DNA of 5,906 nt, taken from NCBI GenBank assembly GCA_030691775.1, contig JAUYDN010000023.1, positions 1-5,906 on the forward strand, given 5' to 3'. The position numbers were made by a program, and so were the translations under genes. This document shows, one piece after another, positions 5,889 through 5,906 of the stretch. Source of the DNA: Dehalococcoidia bacterium (GTDB lineage: Bacteria; Chloroflexota; Dehalococcoidia; Dehalococcoidales; Fen-1064). The notes under the pieces are model-generated. The model was not told the origin of the DNA. It saw only the letters and a program-made list of their open reading frames with translations, and did no database searches. Every line of letters begins with the position of its first letter. The first letter of the stretch is position 1.

Positions 5889-5906
5889 CAAGGGGATGAG
5901 GCGCTG

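Overview
The window is a bacterial de novo pyrimidine locus, all on the + strand: the 3' two-thirds of carA (carbamoyl-phosphate synthase small subunit), a complete carB (large subunit) and a complete pyrK (electron-transfer subunit of class 1B dihydroorotate dehydrogenase). Its unusual part is the carA-carB junction. There, 909 bases hold a family of inverted-repeat elements and a small GIY-YIG endonuclease-like gene. The style of the locus (carA-carB-pyrK order, moderately high GC, abundant short palindromic repeats of the 'CATTCTGAGG...GAAGAATCTCC' kind) recalls Dehalococcoidia/Chloroflexota. That assignment rests on recollection and is tentative.

Layout. 1-666: carA, cut by the left window edge but with the whole glutamine amidotransferase domain. 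667-1575: repeat region. Element 1 (688-871) has perfect 13-bp terminal inverted repeats. A GIY-YIG gene (934-1311) lies between two 72-bp direct repeats (819-890 and 1272-1343) that differ at two positions. Element 2 (1341-1556) follows and ends 19 bases before the carB ATG. 1576-4833: carB, 1085 codons with both ATP-grasp halves and the C-terminal regulatory domain. 4834-4931: a short gap with three copies of a 15-bp repeat and a hairpin. 4932-5708: pyrK with FAD, NAD and 2Fe-2S motifs. 5709-5906: no convincing gene; three hairpins, two of them GC-rich with 9-11 bp stems, probably other dispersed repeat families.

How the genes work together. CarA releases ammonia from glutamine. CarB uses it with bicarbonate and two ATP to make carbamoyl phosphate for pyrimidine and arginine synthesis. 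PyrK passes electrons from dihydroorotate oxidation by PyrD to NAD+. PyrD is not in the window. Spacing and orientation suggest one transcription unit, but the repeat cassette must either be read through or supply a new promoter for carB-pyrK.

The most interesting observation is the modular build of the cassette. Removing 453 bases (891-1343) would rejoin two tandem inverted-repeat elements exactly, and the GIY-YIG gene takes its last codons and stop from one of the repeats. This suggests, without proving, a GIY-YIG-linked mobile repeat unit lodged inside a housekeeping operon.
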